Assembly: GCF_001936575.1 (NCBI RefSeq)
Contig: NZ_MSMP01000023.1
Coordinates: forward strand, 1-64,000
Length of the DNA stretch: 64,000 nucleotides
Reading direction: 5' to 3'
Source: Tenacibaculum agarivorans
Lineage (GTDB): Bacteria; Bacteroidota; Bacteroidia; Flavobacteriales; Flavobacteriaceae
A model generated the notes under the pieces. That model made no database searches. It had not been told where the DNA came from and was given only the letters and a program-made list of their open reading frames with translations. The position numbers were made by a program, and so were the translations under genes. Numbering within the stretch: position 1 is the first letter of the stretch; each line of letters starts with the position of its first letter. Shown in pieces: positions 34,558 through 43,892 of this stretch.

Positions 34558-34620
34558 TTGAACACCTTAACCATTAAATTGAACAACCTTAACAAGCAAG
34601 TTGAACAACTTACAATAGCT
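34558..34620. promoter_or_regulatory. Three direct repeats with a 21-22 bp period
   Basis: TTGAACA begins copies at 34558, 34579 and 34601. The units read TTGAACACCTTAACC, TTGAACAACCTTAAC and TTGAACAACTTAC. Two full helical turns between copies place all three on one face of the DNA, as in LytTR-type operators. They lie between divergent genes. Confidence 0.65.
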
Positions 34621-34631
34621 ATTGTGATTTA

Positions 34632-34672
34632 CTTTGTTATTGCATAGAAAAGCTATGCCAGATATAACAAAG
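34632..34672. promoter_or_regulatory. Nested palindrome upstream of the lipoprotein
   Basis: CTTTGTTAT (34632-34640) pairs with ATAACAAAG (34664-34672), and inside it GCATAG (34642-34647) pairs with CTATGC (34653-34658). It starts 12 bases after the direct repeats and ends 62 bases before the lipoprotein ATG. It could be an operator or a 5' RNA hairpin. Confidence 0.6.
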
Positions 34673-34734
34673 TCTATAAGTTCCGGAATCAAAGACCAAC
34701 ATGCATCTGATTAAATCGTTTAAAAAATTAAATC

Positions 34735-35259
34735 ATGAAAATCAATCAAATTATTTTAGGGTTATTCATCTGTTTAACTATATTCTCTTGTTCAACAGAG
34801 GACACTATTGAAACTGACGCTTCGAATATTGAAACTAATTCAGCTGACTTTATAGGTTACAAATACGATATATCTAAACAACATGCAAAAAATGATCTTG
34901 TACAATTAAGATCTATCCCATCAGACTTTCAATTAGAAGTAGCTTTAAGCAGAGATGGTAGTAATTATGAAGATACTATATGCTTACGACCTAATATGGG
35001 GTATTCAATTCGACTTTTGAATTCTAATTTTACTGGTTTTTTAGAAGTAAGAGCGAAAAATCCATATACAAATAATGAATGGAGAACCCAAAAATGGTAT
35101 TGGGTAGAAAATGGATTTGCGCAATTCCCTGATGAACTATTAGAAGGTTTAGGATCTGGGTATTACTATGCTCAGTTTAGATTTTGGATACCAAATGAAT
35201 CAAATCTACCTTGGTCTAATCTAACAACTGTTATTATCCATCCATGGCTTTGCGGCTAA
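34735..35259 (+). CDS. Lipoprotein of unknown function
   Basis: A 174-residue protein with a lipoprotein signal (IILGLFICLTIFSC, lipobox cysteine at 19), an acidic linker (STEDTIETDASNIETNSADF) and a beta-rich domain with FQLEVALSRDGSNYEDTICL, FLEVRAKNPYTNNEWRTQKW and YYYAQFRFWIPNESNLPWS. I do not recognise the family; the fold may be an Ig-like sandwich. It has a complex upstream region and a strong terminator, which suggests a regulated, highly expressed single gene. Confidence 0.8.
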   Translation: MKINQIILGLFICLTIFSCSTEDTIETDASNIETNSADFIGYKYDISKQHAKNDLVQLRSIPSDFQLEVALSRDGSNYEDTICLRPNMGYSIRLLNSNFTGFLEVRAKNPYTNNEWRTQKWYWVENGFAQFPDELLEGLGSGYYYAQFRFWIPNESNLPWSNLTTVIIHPWLCG

Positions 35260-35267
35260 TACTATAA

Positions 35268-35303
35268 AAAAAGCTACTAATCGAGAAAGATTAGTAGCTT
35301 TTT
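35268..35303. terminator. Bidirectional terminator
   Basis: AAAAAGCTACTAATC (35268-35282) pairs perfectly with GATTAGTAGCTTTTT (35289-35303), with a 6-base loop and A/T runs on both sides. It serves the lipoprotein gene and leuS, which converge here. Confidence 0.9.
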
Positions 35304-35306
35304 ATT

Positions 35307-38129
35307 TTATCCTACAATATTGATAATTTTTCCAGGAACAATAATCACCTTTTTAGGTGTACGTCCTTGTAATTGCTGTTGTGTTTTTTCATGCGCCATT
35401 ACCGTTTTCTCAATCTCTTCTTTACTCATATCTAAAGGTAAATTTAATTTGAAACGCATTTTACCATTAAAAGAAACAGGATATTCCTTCTCAGATTCTA
35501 CCAGATATTTCTCTTCAAATGTTGGAAAAGGTGCAAAAGCAATAGATCCTTCATTTCCTAATTTACTCCATAATTCTTCAGCAATATGAGGAGCATATGG
35601 AGAAATTAAAATTAATAATTCTTCTAAAATAGCTTTGTTATTACACTTTTGAGCTGTTAACTCGTTTACTGCAATCATAAATGTAGATACTGAAGTATTG
35701 AATGAGAAATTCTCAATATCTTCTTCTACTTTCTTAATTGTTTTATGTAATGTTTTTAAGTTGTCTTTAGTTGGCTCACCTTCTGTAACTTCAAAATTAT
35801 CTCCGTTGTGGAATAATTTCCAAAGCTTCTTTAAGAAAGAATATACTCCAGAAATACCTGATGTTTTCCATGGTTTGAATTGCTCTAATGGTCCTAAGAA
35901 CATTTCAAACAAGCGTAAACTATCCGCTCCATATGCTGAACAAATATCATCTGGGTTTACAACATTAAACCAACGTTTAGACATCTTTTCAACTTCACGA
36001 CCAACAATATATTTACCATCTTCTAATTCAAATTCTGCATCAGCGTACTGTGGCTGCCAGCTTTTTAATGCCTCTAAATCTAGCTCATCAGAAGAGTTAA
36101 TTAGTTTTACATCTACACGTAATTCTTGTAACTCATCTGCTTTATAATTGTCTTTAAGACCTAAAGACACATATTTGTTTGTTCCAGCAACTCTGTATAC
36201 GATAGCAGAAGTTCCTAAGATCATTCCTTGGTTGATTAGTTTCTTCGCAAATTCATCAACAGGCACTAAACCTAAATCGAATAAGAATTTTTGCCAAAAA
36301 CGTGCATACAATAAGTGTCCTGTTGCATGCTCAGAACCTCCAATATATAAATCTACTTCTTTCCAATACTCTACGGCTTCCTTGCTTACAAACTCACCAT
36401 CGTTTGTAGCATCCATATAACGGTTAAAATACCAAGAACTTCCTGCCCAACCTGGCATCGTATTTAGTTCTAATGGAAATACTGTTTCGTTATCAATTAA
36501 ATCATTAGAAACAACTTCAGCAGTTTCTACATTCCATGCCCAAACTTCAGCATTTCCTAAAGGTGGTTTACCATCTTCAGTAGGTAAATACTTTTCAACT
36601 TCTGGTAATACAATTGGTAAATGTTTCGCATCAATCATTTGAGGCATTCCATCTTTGTAATACACAGGGAAAGGTTCTCCCCAATAACGTTGACGACTAA
36701 ATACTGCATCACGTAAACGATAGTTTATTTTCCCGTAACCAAATCCACGTTGTTCCATTTCATAAATCACGGTTTTCATTGCCTTTTTATATGGCAATCC
36801 ATTTAAGAAATCAGAATTTGCAATAATCGTTTTACTTTTATCAGAAAACGCTTCTTCAGAAATATCTACTCCTTCAAATATATTTGGAATTTCTAATCCG
36901 AAATGCTTTGCAAATGCATAATCACGCTCATCTCCACATGGTACAGCCATTACCGCACCCGTTCCATAGCTTGCTAATACATAATCTCCAATCCAAATCG
37001 GCACTTGTTCTCCTGAGAATGGATGCACAGCGTAAGCTCCTGTAAACACTCCTGAAATTGTTTTTACATCTGCCATTCGATCACGTTCAGAACGTTTTGC
37101 TGTTGCTTCTACGTAAGTCTCTACTGCTTCTCGTTGTGCATCAGTTGTAATTTTTGCAACTAATTCGTGTTCTGGAGCTAAGGTCATAAAACTAACTCCG
37201 TAAATTGTATCGGGACGCGTAGTAAACACATCTATATTAGCATCATGTCCATCTACTTTAAAAGTTACCATGGCTCCTTGAGAACGACCAATCCAGTTGG
37301 TTTGAATATCTTTTAAAGGCTGTGGCCAATCAATACCATTTAACCCATCTAATAAACGTTGCGCATACGCAGAAATTCGCATTGACCATTGTGTCATTTT
37401 TTTACGAACAACTGGATGACCTCCACGTTCAGAAACTCCGTTTACAATTTCATCATTCGCTAAAACTGTTCCTAATGCTGGACACCAGTTTACTTCTGTA
37501 TCTGATAAAAATGTTAAACGATATTGTAATAGTATTTCTTGTTGTTTAGTTTCAGAAAATGCTTTCCACTCATCCGCAGTAAAAGAAATCACCTCTTCAT
37601 CACAAACTGCATTAATTTTTGAATTTCCTTCAAGCGCAAAAACTTCTTTTAATTCAGTAATTGGTCTTGCTTTATCAGAATCTTTACAGTAATAAGATTC
37701 GAAAAGTTGGATAAAAATCCATTGTGTCCACTTATAATATTCTGGGTTAGAAGTTCTCACTTCACGAGACCAATCGAATGAAAATCCGATTTTATCTAAC
37801 TGACCTCTATAGGTTTTAATATTTGTTTCTGTAGTAATAGCCGGATGTTGCCCTGTTTGAATTGCATATTGCTCAGCAGGTAAACCAAAAGAATCATATC
37901 CTTGAGGATGCAATACATTAAATCCTTTATGGCGCTTATAACGTGCATAAATATCACTTGCAATGTATCCTAATGGGTGCCCAACATGTAATCCTGCTCC
38001 AGACGGATAAGGAAACATATCTAACACATAATACTTAGGCTTATCAGTAGCATTGCTTGCTTTAAAAGTTTGGTTTTTTGCCCAAAACTCTTGCCATTTT
38101 TTTTCGATTTCTTGATGATTGTATTGCAT
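35307..38129 (-). CDS. leuS: Leucyl-tRNA synthetase
   Basis: Charges tRNA-Leu. The 940-residue class I synthetase has PYPSGAGLHVGHPLGY, with the HIGH motif as HVGH (48-51), an editing domain in the middle containing FTTRPDTIYGVSFMTLAPEH, the WYFNRYMDATN region, and the signature EKMSKR for the KMSKS motif. The C-terminal anticodon-binding part is complete. It is transcribed alone. Confidence 0.97.
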   Translation of the reverse strand: MQYNHQEIEKKWQEFWAKNQTFKASNATDKPKYYVLDMFPYPSGAGLHVGHPLGYIASDIYARYKRHKGFNVLHPQGYDSFGLPAEQYAIQTGQHPAITTETNIKTYRGQLDKIGFSFDWSREVRTSNPEYYKWTQWIFIQLFESYYCKDSDKARPITELKEVFALEGNSKINAVCDEEVISFTADEWKAFSETKQQEILLQYRLTFLSDTEVNWCPALGTVLANDEIVNGVSERGGHPVVRKKMTQWSMRISAYAQRLLDGLNGIDWPQPLKDIQTNWIGRSQGAMVTFKVDGHDANIDVFTTRPDTIYGVSFMTLAPEHELVAKITTDAQREAVETYVEATAKRSERDRMADVKTISGVFTGAYAVHPFSGEQVPIWIGDYVLASYGTGAVMAVPCGDERDYAFAKHFGLEIPNIFEGVDISEEAFSDKSKTIIANSDFLNGLPYKKAMKTVIYEMEQRGFGYGKINYRLRDAVFSRQRYWGEPFPVYYKDGMPQMIDAKHLPIVLPEVEKYLPTEDGKPPLGNAEVWAWNVETAEVVSNDLIDNETVFPLELNTMPGWAGSSWYFNRYMDATNDGEFVSKEAVEYWKEVDLYIGGSEHATGHLLYARFWQKFLFDLGLVPVDEFAKKLINQGMILGTSAIVYRVAGTNKYVSLGLKDNYKADELQELRVDVKLINSSDELDLEALKSWQPQYADAEFELEDGKYIVGREVEKMSKRWFNVVNPDDICSAYGADSLRLFEMFLGPLEQFKPWKTSGISGVYSFLKKLWKLFHNGDNFEVTEGEPTKDNLKTLHKTIKKVEEDIENFSFNTSVSTFMIAVNELTAQKCNNKAILEELLILISPYAPHIAEELWSKLGNEGSIAFAPFPTFEEKYLVESEKEYPVSFNGKMRFKLNLPLDMSKEEIEKTVMAHEKTQQQLQGRTPKKVIIVPGKIINIVG

Positions 38130-38153
38130 CTTTAACTTCTTGTTTTAAAGAAG

Positions 38154-38161
38154 CAAATTTA
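38154..38161 (-). promoter_or_regulatory. leuS -7 box
   Basis: The minus strand reads TAAATTTG, matching TAnnTTTG, 24 bases upstream of the leuS ATG. Confidence 0.45.
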
Positions 38162-38211
38162 CAACTCTCTTGGAGAAGTGAAAAAGAAAATTAATTCATG
38201 GAAACAGAATC

Positions 38212-39180
38212 TTATTTATTCAACTTTTTAATTTTAGAACTTATCTTTTTAAAATCTTTAGGTTTTATGTTATAAGATATTGTAGTATGTTTTTGATATA
38301 CTATTTCACCTGTTCTACCATTCACAATATTAATAATTTTGTTGGAGTTGATCTGGTTATGCATCAAATAGTAAAAATCTTCTTTCTCACTCAAAATTTT
38401 TTCTTCTAAATCTTTATACTCTATAACTTCAAAATTATACGAATAATTTTTAGTCAGTTTTTCAATTTCAGGACTTTTCTTTGTATTGATAGTAAAAGGG
38501 TTATATCCATACAACAAGTTTGAATCGATATACAAGGTTTTATCTTTAAGATTTTTCAATTCAGGTGATGTAAAGTCATCATATATATCTACTGATTTTA
38601 ACTCTTTCAAACTGTTATTTACGAGTTGTAAATAATTTTTCAAATAGCCTAATCTAAAATTGAGCAAATCACCATAGAGTTCTCGTTCTCCTGAAGAAGC
38701 TTCAACTTGCTTTCTTATATTTACATCTGGAGTAAAATAAATAGCGGCTACTCTTGATTTATACCAAATTGTCTTTTTTTTCCATTCTTTTAATTTATCA
38801 ACTACATGAAAATCTAAAAAATTATATATGTAAGAAACCATCATACCAGACTTCGTTGTTTTTTTTATTTCCATAGTTTTAAATCTTGCTAGTCCCATAT
38901 CTTTTTTTACAATATCTGTATCAAAACTACTAACATTAATAAGTTCATAGGGTGTGATATCCCAGACTTCATCAAGTAGTTTTTTATATGCCTCTTTTGA
39001 GATGAAATCTGGTAATATGAAAATGGTTTTGGTATCGGTAAATCTTTTTACACTCTTCTTTTTTAATTTTTTATGCTTATATTTTGAATATTGGAAATTT
39101 CCAATACGTACTTGGGCTTCAAGTGATGATACAATAAAAATGAGAACTAGGAATATTAATCCTTTTGATAGGTATTTCAT
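38212..39180 (-). CDS. Secreted protein of unknown function
   Basis: A 322-residue protein with a signal peptide (LIFLVLIFIVSSLEAQ, about 8-23), then a basic segment (KYKHKKLKKKSVKRF) and a mixed alpha/beta body with DTKTIFILPDFISKEAYKKL, SRVAAIYFTPDVNIRKQVEA and INIVNGRTGEIVYQKHTTIS. I do not recognise the family. The sequence shows no catalytic motif. It is probably periplasmic and is transcribed alone. Confidence 0.75.
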   Translation of the reverse strand: MKYLSKGLIFLVLIFIVSSLEAQVRIGNFQYSKYKHKKLKKKSVKRFTDTKTIFILPDFISKEAYKKLLDEVWDITPYELINVSSFDTDIVKKDMGLARFKTMEIKKTTKSGMMVSYIYNFLDFHVVDKLKEWKKKTIWYKSRVAAIYFTPDVNIRKQVEASSGERELYGDLLNFRLGYLKNYLQLVNNSLKELKSVDIYDDFTSPELKNLKDKTLYIDSNLLYGYNPFTINTKKSPEIEKLTKNYSYNFEVIEYKDLEEKILSEKEDFYYLMHNQINSNKIINIVNGRTGEIVYQKHTTISYNIKPKDFKKISSKIKKLNK

Positions 39181-39258
39181 AATAGCTTTTATTTAAATAT
39201 TTACCTTGTGTTTCATTGTAACTCGAAATGTTACTATCTAATTTCATTTTTATTTACT

Positions 39259-39400
39259 TCAACCCTTAAGTTCATGATCTAGTAACAATAATTGTCCGTT
39301 AGTAGAAGCTTCTATAAAGATAGGATTTCCAATGCTATCTGATCCATAAATCCAATAACTTTTAGTTTTTCATCTAAATCAAAATAGTATACACTACTTT
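39259..39400 (-). pseudogene. Remnant of a SMI1/KNR4-like (SUKH) gene
   Basis: On the minus strand one frame reads SYWIYGSDSIGNPIFIEAST, then NGQLLLLDHELKG and a stop at 39259. This closely resembles the C terminus of SMI1/KNR4 (SUKH) immunity proteins. The same frame is closed a few codons upstream by TGA, while the neighbouring frame continues as VYYFDLDEKLK. A frameshift near 39360 would join the two. No intact N-terminal part is present. Confidence 0.45.
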
Positions 39401-39513
39401 ATCAATGTTGTTTGATTTTTATAAAGCTTTAATATCTGACTAGATTTATAATCTATTTATATAGAGGTATAAAACTCCCTGAAAATGGTGATGTATATAC
39501 GTTGTAAATCAAC

Positions 39514-39521
39514 TAGCTTTG
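39514..39521 (+). promoter_or_regulatory. -7 box of the LRR gene
   Basis: TAGCTTTG matches TAnnTTTG, 35 bases before the ATG at 39557. Confidence 0.45.
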
Positions 39522-39556
39522 ATACAACAAACATCATCAAATTCAAAAAATAACGT

Positions 39557-42418
39557 ATGAAATGTACTACTATTGAGGAAGCTCTAAAAAATTACAATGA
39601 GGTTTCAGTACTGTATTTAAAAGGAGAAGAATGTCAAAAGGCCTATACTAATGAAATTGAGAAGCTGGTTAATTTAAAATCACTTCACTTTTTACCTAAT
39701 ATAGAAGAATGGTCTACTTTTCCTGAAGGTTTTAAGAAGTTAAACCTTGATATGTTACGCATTTCAGGAGTTCGTGTAAACCAAATTTTAGGAATGAATA
39801 TAAAAAGCTTAAAAATTGATTTAGCTCATATAGATTTTTTACCACTTTGTAAAAATTTTCCAAACCTTGAAGAATTATCATTATCATTTGGAAAAGCAGC
39901 ATTTTCTATTCCTAAGGAAATTGAACAATTCACAAAACTAAAAAAACTAACCCTTAAAAATGGTACTTTGATAAATGTTGCTGATGAAATTGAGAACTTA
40001 ACTACACTTATCTCTCTTGAATTAGAACGTTTAAATTTTGAAGAATTACCTATACAATTCACAAAAATTCCGAATCTTGAAGAAGTATCTCTAGATCATT
40101 TTTTCAAATTAACTCAATTACCAGAGGAAATTAAAAATTGGAAAGCTTTACAGAAAATTTCTTTTAAATTTTGTTTTAAAAATAGACAAGAAAAAAGTTT
40201 TGATGAAGAACTTTTTATTGAAGAAAAACCTATATCGTTACCCAAAAGTATTTCTGAATTAAAAAGTTTAAAACAATTTCATGTTATTTTTTGTCCTATT
40301 CAAAATCTAGATCCTCTTGCTCAACTCACTCAATTAGAAGAAATAGGCGTTACTCAAGCCAAACTCAATAATATTGATGCCGTTAAAAACTTAACTGGAT
40401 TAAAAAAGTTAGACCTTCAGAACTCTTATGATCTTACTACTATAGATCCTATAGCTGGACTAACAAATTTAGTCTACTTAGACATTTCTAATGTAAATGT
40501 TAAGGATTTACATCCACTAAGTAAACTAACAAAACTTGAGTATTTAAATATTACTGGATGTACATTAGATAAAAGTAATTTTAAAGTGAAAAATGCTCTT
40601 TTACCTTTGTACAATTTTGAAAATCTGAAAACAGTGAAGTCATCTCATCTTACAGAAGAAGAATGGGAAAAAAGAGATAAGAATAAAGCTTCTATAAAAA
40701 AAATGAGCCCAGAAGAGATTATTGCTATCTTAGAAAATAAAGATGCTAATCTTACTAGTTTAGAAGAAGCCTTACATGCTATTGGTGATATGGAATCTGT
40801 TTTTAATGTGAGTAAATATGATGCTTACGATGGGACTTTAGCAATACCTGTTCTCGATAATGCCGTATCTTCTCATATCAGTGAATTAAGCGAAAAGACA
40901 TTGCAAAAACTAATTTCTGTAAGCTTTTCAGATACTGGTTTGTCTGATAGTTATGAAGTTACTACTATTGTAATTCGTGAATTTATAAACCGTAAATCTA
41001 TTGAAGGACAAGATCATGTTGTGGAAGCATTTCTGAATTGTATGAAATATTATGATGCTGGTCATCGTCATTACGGTTCTACAGTTCAAGATCAATTAAT
41101 TGATGATTTTTTACCTCAATTTGAAGTTGAACCGCTCGCTAAATTCATACTCTCTTTAGGTAGTGCTATAAAACACCCAGAATATGGTGATGGAATATGC
41201 GAATTGTATGCTGATATTTTTCCTAAAATGAAAGATGATAAAACTTATGAAGCTGAAATTATAGGCGACTTTACTAATTTTATTTTTGAGAATATTGATG
41301 AGGAAACAATATTAGACATACTTGACGATGTTTTAGCAAAAGATATTTCTAACACAGCTAGAGAAGTAATTGAAAAAGTTAAAAATATTGCTTTTAGAAC
41401 AAACAAAGCTTTACAAGGTGAAAACGCTTCTGATTTTGAAATCATGTTGCATGATGTACTAAATGGTGATTTGCCCTCGTATCTATTTAACGATTATAAT
41501 CTGGAAAACACCTTCAAAAATTTTAATATCCAAGAGCTTTCTTTTGATCTTTTACTTGATGTTTTCGATTTTACATTTTTTTCTAAAAGTTACAGAACAT
41601 TACAACAATTAAACAAGGTACTTTTTACTCTAGATCAAGAGAAGTTAACAACATATTTAGAAAGTATTTCTAAAGACAATGAGGAAGTAACAAAAATGCT
41701 TATTAAAATCTTAGATCATAAGGTTTCTAGTACAGAAGAAAATTACATAGATAAAAAGGCTTATGGCAATTTTGCTGCACAATTCAAACATAAATTACAG
41801 GGAAAAACTAAAGAAGATATTGAAAGAGAATTAGCGAAACAAAAAGAAGCCGAACTCAAAAAAGCTGCTGCTAAAAATCAAAAAAACGAATTAAAAGAAG
41901 CTTTTCAACAATCTTTAATTAGTGGAAACAACGACACTTTTACCTCTAAAAGTCAAATGATTATCACTAAAAAGCAACTTAATGATTATGCTTTCGACAT
42001 GGCTAACTTTACTACCAAACTATTAATTAATTCTTTAATGAAAGGTGATTTTGTTGCTGCTAAAAATGTATTCTTACATTATGCCGAAAAACTATTACCA
42101 GTAGTAGGTATGAATCAAAAAACAGATGATGTAGCATCTAATGCTATTGTTCTAGCTATACTAGCTAAAGATAAAGAAGTAGAAACTTTGGTTTTTGAAA
42201 AGTTATTACCTAAAGATTTTAAAACTAATGATATCAGCAATGAAGTGTTAGCGTTTAACTTATCTTGTTACTATGCCAAAAATGAAAAAAAAGAAGAAAT
42301 GTTAGGTATGATTAGACAGTCTTTAAACTTAGGGAAACAACCTTCTCAATTTAAAACTGATTCAGATTTTGAACCGTATTGGGGTGACCAAGAGTTTATT
42401 GAGGTGTTAGAAGCTTAA
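39557..42418 (+). CDS. Leucine-rich repeat protein with C-terminal helical domain
   Basis: A 953-residue cytosolic protein. Residues about 20-345 are leucine-rich repeats (LTGLKKLDLQNSYDLTTIDP, LTNLVYLDISNVNVKDLHPL, LTKLEYLNITGCTLDKSNF). Residues about 380-760 are helical, possibly HEAT-like. A charged coiled-coil stretch near 765-800 (EDIERELAKQKEAELKKAAA) and a TPR-like C terminus follow, ending EPYWGDQEFIEVLEA. There is no signal peptide. LRRs usually bind protein partners; an effector or anti-competitor role is possible but not shown. Confidence 0.85.
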   Translation: MKCTTIEEALKNYNEVSVLYLKGEECQKAYTNEIEKLVNLKSLHFLPNIEEWSTFPEGFKKLNLDMLRISGVRVNQILGMNIKSLKIDLAHIDFLPLCKNFPNLEELSLSFGKAAFSIPKEIEQFTKLKKLTLKNGTLINVADEIENLTTLISLELERLNFEELPIQFTKIPNLEEVSLDHFFKLTQLPEEIKNWKALQKISFKFCFKNRQEKSFDEELFIEEKPISLPKSISELKSLKQFHVIFCPIQNLDPLAQLTQLEEIGVTQAKLNNIDAVKNLTGLKKLDLQNSYDLTTIDPIAGLTNLVYLDISNVNVKDLHPLSKLTKLEYLNITGCTLDKSNFKVKNALLPLYNFENLKTVKSSHLTEEEWEKRDKNKASIKKMSPEEIIAILENKDANLTSLEEALHAIGDMESVFNVSKYDAYDGTLAIPVLDNAVSSHISELSEKTLQKLISVSFSDTGLSDSYEVTTIVIREFINRKSIEGQDHVVEAFLNCMKYYDAGHRHYGSTVQDQLIDDFLPQFEVEPLAKFILSLGSAIKHPEYGDGICELYADIFPKMKDDKTYEAEIIGDFTNFIFENIDEETILDILDDVLAKDISNTAREVIEKVKNIAFRTNKALQGENASDFEIMLHDVLNGDLPSYLFNDYNLENTFKNFNIQELSFDLLLDVFDFTFFSKSYRTLQQLNKVLFTLDQEKLTTYLESISKDNEEVTKMLIKILDHKVSSTEENYIDKKAYGNFAAQFKHKLQGKTKEDIERELAKQKEAELKKAAAKNQKNELKEAFQQSLISGNNDTFTSKSQMIITKKQLNDYAFDMANFTTKLLINSLMKGDFVAAKNVFLHYAEKLLPVVGMNQKTDDVASNAIVLAILAKDKEVETLVFEKLLPKDFKTNDISNEVLAFNLSCYYAKNEKKEEMLGMIRQSLNLGKQPSQFKTDSDFEPYWGDQEFIEVLEA

Positions 42419-42581
42419 CAATTAAATTGTTTAAGTGAGACGACGCTTAAAAACAAAGGAGTAAATAATTGTTGAACTAAATTTTGTTAATGTAAAAATA
42501 CCTCTTTAATAGAATCAAATTCCTTCAGTGCAAAATTTATGAAATTGCTTTAGAGTTAATTATCCTTACGACTATTGAAGA

Positions 42582-42614
42582 AACTGGTACACAACATTAC
42601 ATCGCATACCAGTT
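42582..42614 (-). terminator. Weak hairpin after the PixA-like gene
   Basis: AACTGGTA (42582-42589) pairs with TACCAGTT (42607-42614) across a 17-base loop, just downstream of the minus-strand stop at 42624. The T-run is poor, so the terminator call is tentative. Confidence 0.3.
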
Positions 42615-42623
42615 AATATTTTC

Positions 42624-43157
42624 TTAGTTTACATTAATAAACGGATCCCACATGAAATACCCTATAGTATTGCCTGTCGAATTATCTACCAACACAAATG
42701 AAAGTGTGTATTGAATTTTTAAGCCAATCTTCAAAATTGTTCCAGTAACTGTATTCACTTGATTTGTAAATTTCGTAGGTGAAGTTGAAGCTGGATTTCC
42801 TGTTCCTAAATAAGCATAAGCTTCACCAGAAGCATAACTCAAAGGTGTATTTATAGAATCCGATGGATTAAAAGCCCCTGAATACAAAAATGGAGTTTGA
42901 TCAAAATTGTTATCAAATGTTGTAATAGCCCATTCTACACTATCCCCTCCATTTGCTGTAATTTGTAATTCAGAATCTCCCTGAGTACCATTACTCACTG
43001 AACTGTTTGGTGCTATCATAGATATATACACATCTGATGTTCCATATGATCCCAAATTTGTTGGTGAATCAGCTGAACCAGGTTGGATTGAACCATCACT
43101 AACTTGTTCTGCTAGTTTTGCACCATCTACTGCGATTAAAACGTTAATTGTTGCCAT
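42624..43157 (-). CDS. AidA/PixA inclusion-body family protein
   Basis: A 177-residue protein beginning with INVLIAVDGAKLAEQVSDGS, containing SDVYISMIAPNSSVSNGTQG and GDSVEWAITTFD, and ending with YFMWDPFINVN. This layout, with a VLIAVD start and a WDPFI end, matches the AidA/PixA family. PixA forms crystalline inclusions in Xenorhabdus and AidA is a quorum-linked protein in Burkholderia. It is cytosolic and transcribed alone. The physiological role is not known. Confidence 0.85.
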   Translation of the reverse strand: MATINVLIAVDGAKLAEQVSDGSIQPGSADSPTNLGSYGTSDVYISMIAPNSSVSNGTQGDSELQITANGGDSVEWAITTFDNNFDQTPFLYSGAFNPSDSINTPLSYASGEAYAYLGTGNPASTSPTKFTNQVNTVTGTILKIGLKIQYTLSFVLVDNSTGNTIGYFMWDPFINVN

Positions 43158-43602
43158 GATTTTTTTAATTGATTATTATTTTCCTGTTTTAAAATTAGGC
43201 TTTAGGATTTCGCCTTTGTAATTAAAAATTGATAGTAGCTACTCAATCGAATAATTTATTTTAATTACAATTTAAATTTGAGAAATTAATAACTTGAATT
43301 ATGAAAAAATGCCATTAATGATCGATATTATAGTTATGAAAGTACGAATTGAAGGTATAGAAATGAAGAGGATACACAAAATATAAACGTAATAGCAGTT
43401 TAGTGTTTCAATCTAAGTTTTGCATTTTTATAAAAATTTAGTTCGATCTGAAGTATTTGAGCTTTAAATTCTGACAATATGCTTATACAAAACGTTAAAT
43501 GTAGTATTTAGTGTTAATTTTCGATGTTGAAACACCAAATTTTATGATTGCCCAACGACCATTTTTGCCGAATTAGCTGCTTCGTGAACACTTGATCATT
43601 CA
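43158..43602. other. Intergenic region, 445 bases
   Basis: No coding sequence is visible. GTGTTTCAA (43403-43411) and TTGAAACAC (43527-43535) form a widely spaced inverted repeat. GTTAAAT (43494-43500) and GCCCAAC (43550-43556) resemble integron core sites but are in the wrong order. The stretch might be a decayed gene or repeat. Confidence 0.4.
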
Positions 43603-43878
43603 CTAATTTGTATATGCATCTCCTGTAAAAAATAATTTATTACTAGTAAACTTTCCAAGACTTCTAATATTTTTCCAATTCTCTAAATAGTGTATATATG
43701 TAATTTGAGTAAAAGATTCCTTTGTGCAATTTTGGAAAAGTCTAGCTGCACCCTCTCCAATAACCCTAACTTTATCTTTTTTAAAATTGGAATCCTTCGT
43801 AAATAAATTATAAGAATTAAGTATCGGTGATCCAATTCTAAAGAGACAATACGTTTTTATAAATTTCTTTCTTTTCAT
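43603..43878 (-). CDS. Small protein of unknown function
   Basis: A 91-residue reading frame starting MKRKKFIKTYCLFRIGSPIL. It is basic, with a segment VRVIGEGAARLFQNCTKESF and a C terminus rich in aromatic residues (KLFFTGDAYTN). I do not recognise it, and it has no signal peptide. It lies 14 bases downstream of the VOC gene. It could be a genuine small gene or the end of a larger decayed one. Confidence 0.4.
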   Translation of the reverse strand: MKRKKFIKTYCLFRIGSPILNSYNLFTKDSNFKKDKVRVIGEGAARLFQNCTKESFTQITYIHYLENWKNIRSLGKFTSNKLFFTGDAYTN

Positions 43879-43892
43879 TTCAACTGTAGATT

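Larger units (their letters stand above)
34409..34734. other. Divergent regulatory region
   Basis: This 326-base divergent spacer holds no gene. It contains three 21-22 bp direct repeats and a long nested palindrome, listed separately, between the membrane protein at 34408 and the lipoprotein at 34735. Confidence 0.6.
39181..39556. other. Intergenic region with a gene remnant
   Basis: 376 bases between an unknown secreted protein and the LRR gene. It contains the SMI1/KNR4-like fragment listed separately at 39259-39400 and, at its right end, the LRR-gene promoter. The remainder shows nothing clear. Confidence 0.5.

Noticed and set aside
43494..43556. Integron attC-like core pair (GTTAAAT and GCCCAAC)
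   Set aside because: The two core sequences are in the opposite order to a real attC site, and no integrase or cassette array is present. Such 7-mers are frequent by chance in AT-rich DNA.
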